From CAVQRB01 sp963715055 (GTDB taxonomy: Bacteria; Pseudomonadota; Alphaproteobacteria; Rhodobacterales; Rhodobacteraceae), in NCBI GenBank assembly GCA_963715055.1, contig CAVQRB010000006.1, positions 186,001-250,000 of the forward strand: DNA of 64,000 nucleotides. Reading direction: 5' to 3'. Both the position numbers and the translations under genes were made by a program. The notes beneath the pieces are model-generated. The model was not told where the DNA came from. It saw nothing but the letters and a program-made list of their open reading frames with translations, and searched no databases. This document shows positions 62,432-64,000 of this stretch, in pieces. How positions within the stretch are numbered: the stretch's first letter is position 1; each line of letters begins with the position of its first letter.

Positions 62432-63772
62432 TCAGGGCCTCTGAACCGCCGGATGTCGGTCCGACAGGCGTACGTAGGCGCCGAGGCAGTAATGCAGCCA
62501 GCCGCGAATGAAGTCGCAGGCCGGGCGGCCGCGGTGGATGACTTCGTGATGGCACCCGCCGCCGCAGAGGTAGCGCGCCCAGCAGGCCTTGCAGGGCTCT
62601 TGCCTGTGGACGTGACGGCCTGCCAGCCAGTCGTTGCGCCGCTGCCGATCCGGCCCTGCCGCGAGCGATCCCATGTCGCCCGTCTCATCGCCGACGAAGC
62701 GGTGACAGGCGGCGAGCGCGCCGTCAGCGCCGACGGCGAGGTAGCCTGCGCCTGCGCCGCAAGGATAGGGACGATGTGTTCCCTTGCCGATTTCCTTGAG
62801 CGCATTCTGCATGTTGGCAAAAGGATATCGTCTGCCGGCGAGCGTTTCACGCTCGAACTTCGCACCGCAGGCGATCATCCCGGCCAGCATCTGCTCCAGA
62901 TCTTCGCGACGCATCTCGCCTTGTCCGTTCGGCGAGGCCAGCATCGGCGAGAAGCCGACCGTGTGAAAACCCGCCGCCACGAATTTGTCCAAGGTCTCCG
63001 GCAGGTCGAGGTTCTCGGGGGTGACCGTGACCCGTGCCGCGACCTGCATCTTCCTTTGCATTGCGAGAAAGGGAGCCACGCGTTGCATGATTGTATCGAA
63101 GGATCCGCGCCCGCCGCGATAAGGGCGCAGGGCATCGTGCTGTGCCTTCGGCCCGTCGAGGCTGATGGTCACCGCAAAGCCGTGATCCTCGAAAAACGCC
63201 GCGTCCTCTGGCGTCAGCAGTGTGCCGTTGGTGGTGATCGAAAAGCCGATGCCGAGACCCGCGCGTTCGGCTTCGCGCACCGCATGCAGGGTCGCGGCAC
63301 GCAGGGCGGCGCGGTTGACCAGCGGTTCGCCGCCCAGAAAAGCCACGTTGATCCGCGAGGCGGGGGCAGCATCGCGCACCAGCAGGTCGATGGCCGCCAG
63401 AGCCGTGGCGAGGTCCATGTTGCGCGGCGTGGCCCCGAAGCTGCCCTGCTCGGCATAACAATAGGTGCAGCCAAGGTTGCATTTCTGCGCGATCGCGAGC
63501 GAGATCGCCTGCACCGGCGGGTCCTGCACCGGGGTGTCGTCGATGAGCGGCGCGCCGTCGAGGCCCAGTCGCGCGAGCAGGCTGTCGAACAGGGCGGGGT
63601 CGCCTTTGTTCAAAGCCTCATCGAGAAGGCCGAAGAGATCGTCATCCGCGTCGAACAGCTGGCTGCCGTCGCTCAGGAACAGATGGCCGCCGGCCATCGT
63701 GCGCAGCAGATGGGCCGCCGGCGACAGAGGCCGGGCGGCGCGCATCAGGTCTCGGGCGGCCTCGAGGCTCAT
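62432..63772 (-). CDS. radical SAM/SPASM maturase (QhpD-like)
   Basis: 446-residue radical SAM protein. The [4Fe-4S] motif CNLGCTYC has Cys98, Cys102 and Cys105, followed by NVAFLGGEPLVNRAALR and FSITTNGTLLTPED. A SPASM-type C-terminus holds Cys in PYPCGAGAGYLAVG, AACHRFVG, CKACWARYLCGGGC and the distal CDFIRGWLHYCLG, enough for two auxiliary clusters. Such enzymes modify peptide side chains; QhpD forms Cys-to-Asp/Glu thioethers in the gamma subunit of quinohemoprotein amine dehydrogenase. ATG at 63772 overlaps the stop of the upstream gene. It lies between a candidate target protein and a LodB/QhpG-like flavoprotein. Confidence 0.88.
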   Translation of the reverse strand: MSLEAARDLMRAARPLSPAAHLLRTMAGGHLFLSDGSQLFDADDDLFGLLDEALNKGDPALFDSLLARLGLDGAPLIDDTPVQDPPVQAISLAIAQKCNLGCTYCYAEQGSFGATPRNMDLATALAAIDLLVRDAAPASRINVAFLGGEPLVNRAALRAATLHAVREAERAGLGIGFSITTNGTLLTPEDAAFFEDHGFAVTISLDGPKAQHDALRPYRGGRGSFDTIMQRVAPFLAMQRKMQVAARVTVTPENLDLPETLDKFVAAGFHTVGFSPMLASPNGQGEMRREDLEQMLAGMIACGAKFERETLAGRRYPFANMQNALKEIGKGTHRPYPCGAGAGYLAVGADGALAACHRFVGDETGDMGSLAAGPDRQRRNDWLAGRHVHRQEPCKACWARYLCGGGCHHEVIHRGRPACDFIRGWLHYCLGAYVRLSDRHPAVQRP

Positions 63773-64000
63773 TCGGGCTCCCGTTCCGGGACCTTCACGT
63801 CCCGGCCGCGGAGCTGGAAGCGCAGGAGTTCTTCCCATCTGTCGAAGAGATCGTCGTAATCGATCAGGCGCGTGTCCTCATAGTCGTCAGGCACATAGTT
63901 GCCGCTGCGTTTCTTCTGCAGCCAGTTGTCGCCGCTGCTCAGCCCGTCAGGCGAGATCTCGGCATTCACGAAGTCGGGCCGGGCGGAGGCCCAGTAGTAG
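63769..64000 (-). CDS. C-terminal part of an unidentified protein, possible CTQ-type enzyme or maturation target (5' end beyond the edge)
   Basis: Only the last 76 residues are visible; the frame stays open to the right edge. The segment begins YYWASARPDFVN and ends in a charged tail after DDLFDRWEELLRFQ. It is acidic and aromatic with no cysteine in view. From memory, the pattern of aromatic residues, R/V-P-D and a terminal DD..x-W helix resembles the C-terminus of quinohemoprotein amine dehydrogenase gamma subunits (CWWPAQ... to DDVMQDWRKL) and of LodA-like oxidases. It is translationally coupled to the radical SAM gene. I cannot name the protein from this fragment. Confidence 0.6.
   Translation of the reverse strand, partial: YYWASARPDFVNAEISPDGLSSGDNWLQKKRSGNYVPDDYEDTRLIDYDDLFDRWEELLRFQLRGRDVKVPEREPE

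Noticed and set aside
1..64000. Possible CRISPR array, tRNA/rRNA genes or insertion sequences
   Set aside because: No regularly spaced repeats, cloverleaf-like sequence or transposase motif was seen on either strand.

Overview
The window looks like a chromosomal segment from a GC-rich alphaproteobacterium. The gene families (TctCAB and TRAP uptake systems, several polyamine-type ABC importers, a CuyA-like L-cysteate lyase, a DUF2126 transglutaminase with a partner metallopeptidase) suggest a marine Rhodobacteraceae/Roseobacter-type organism; this assignment is inference. I see no tRNA, rRNA, CRISPR array, transposase or phage gene. The region is almost entirely uptake and catabolism of small polar metabolites, followed by envelope lipid transport and an enzyme-maturation cassette at the right edge.

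Layout. (1) 1-9175: TctE/TctD two-component pair (tctE cut by the left edge), divergent from tctC, a fused tctA-tctB, a PrpF-like tautomerase, a TPP-dependent enzyme and a small unknown ORF, then an RraA/HMG-aldolase-like protein (minus) and a TauE/SafE exporter. (2) 9439-13840: a frameshifted DUF2126 transglutaminase and a zinc-ribbon metallopeptidase. (3) 14069-28004: a coherent catabolic regulon. It has a BetI-like TetR regulator, two FAD oxidoreductases, a GcvT-like demethylase, a class III aminotransferase, a complete polyamine-type ABC importer, two Rieske oxygenases and a SAM methyltransferase. Its three promoters share the palindrome TTTGAGCGCTCAAA. (4) 28514-34071: a PAS-GGDEF-EAL protein, a membrane alpha/beta hydrolase and an unknown protein. 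(5) 34339-42183: a second polyamine-type ABC importer convergent with an iron alcohol dehydrogenase, an aldehyde dehydrogenase and a GlnA-like gamma-glutamylamide synthetase. (6) 42247-46969: TRAP transporter, N-formylglutamate-amidohydrolase-like protein and an RpiR regulator. (7) 46982-53531: LysR regulator, CuyA-like lyase, ProXVW-type ABC importer and an alpha/beta hydrolase. (8) 53628-57508: Mla/MCE lipid transport operon. (9) 57719-64000: on the minus strand, the end of an unidentified protein, a radical SAM/SPASM maturase, a LodB/QhpG-like flavoprotein and a SAM-domain adenylate cyclase/ATPase/TPR protein, all overlapping. This resembles a maturation cassette for a quinone-cofactor (CTQ-type) enzyme.

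Two features cut across regions. Five genes (DUF2126, the second ABC ATPase, DctM, ProW and the LodB/QhpG-like flavoprotein) carry one apparent small indel each, while the family sequence continues in another frame. Either the assembly has uncorrected indels or several genes are decaying. Also, each of the five solute-binding-protein genes is followed directly by a strong hairpin, so binding protein and membrane components are probably expressed in different amounts.
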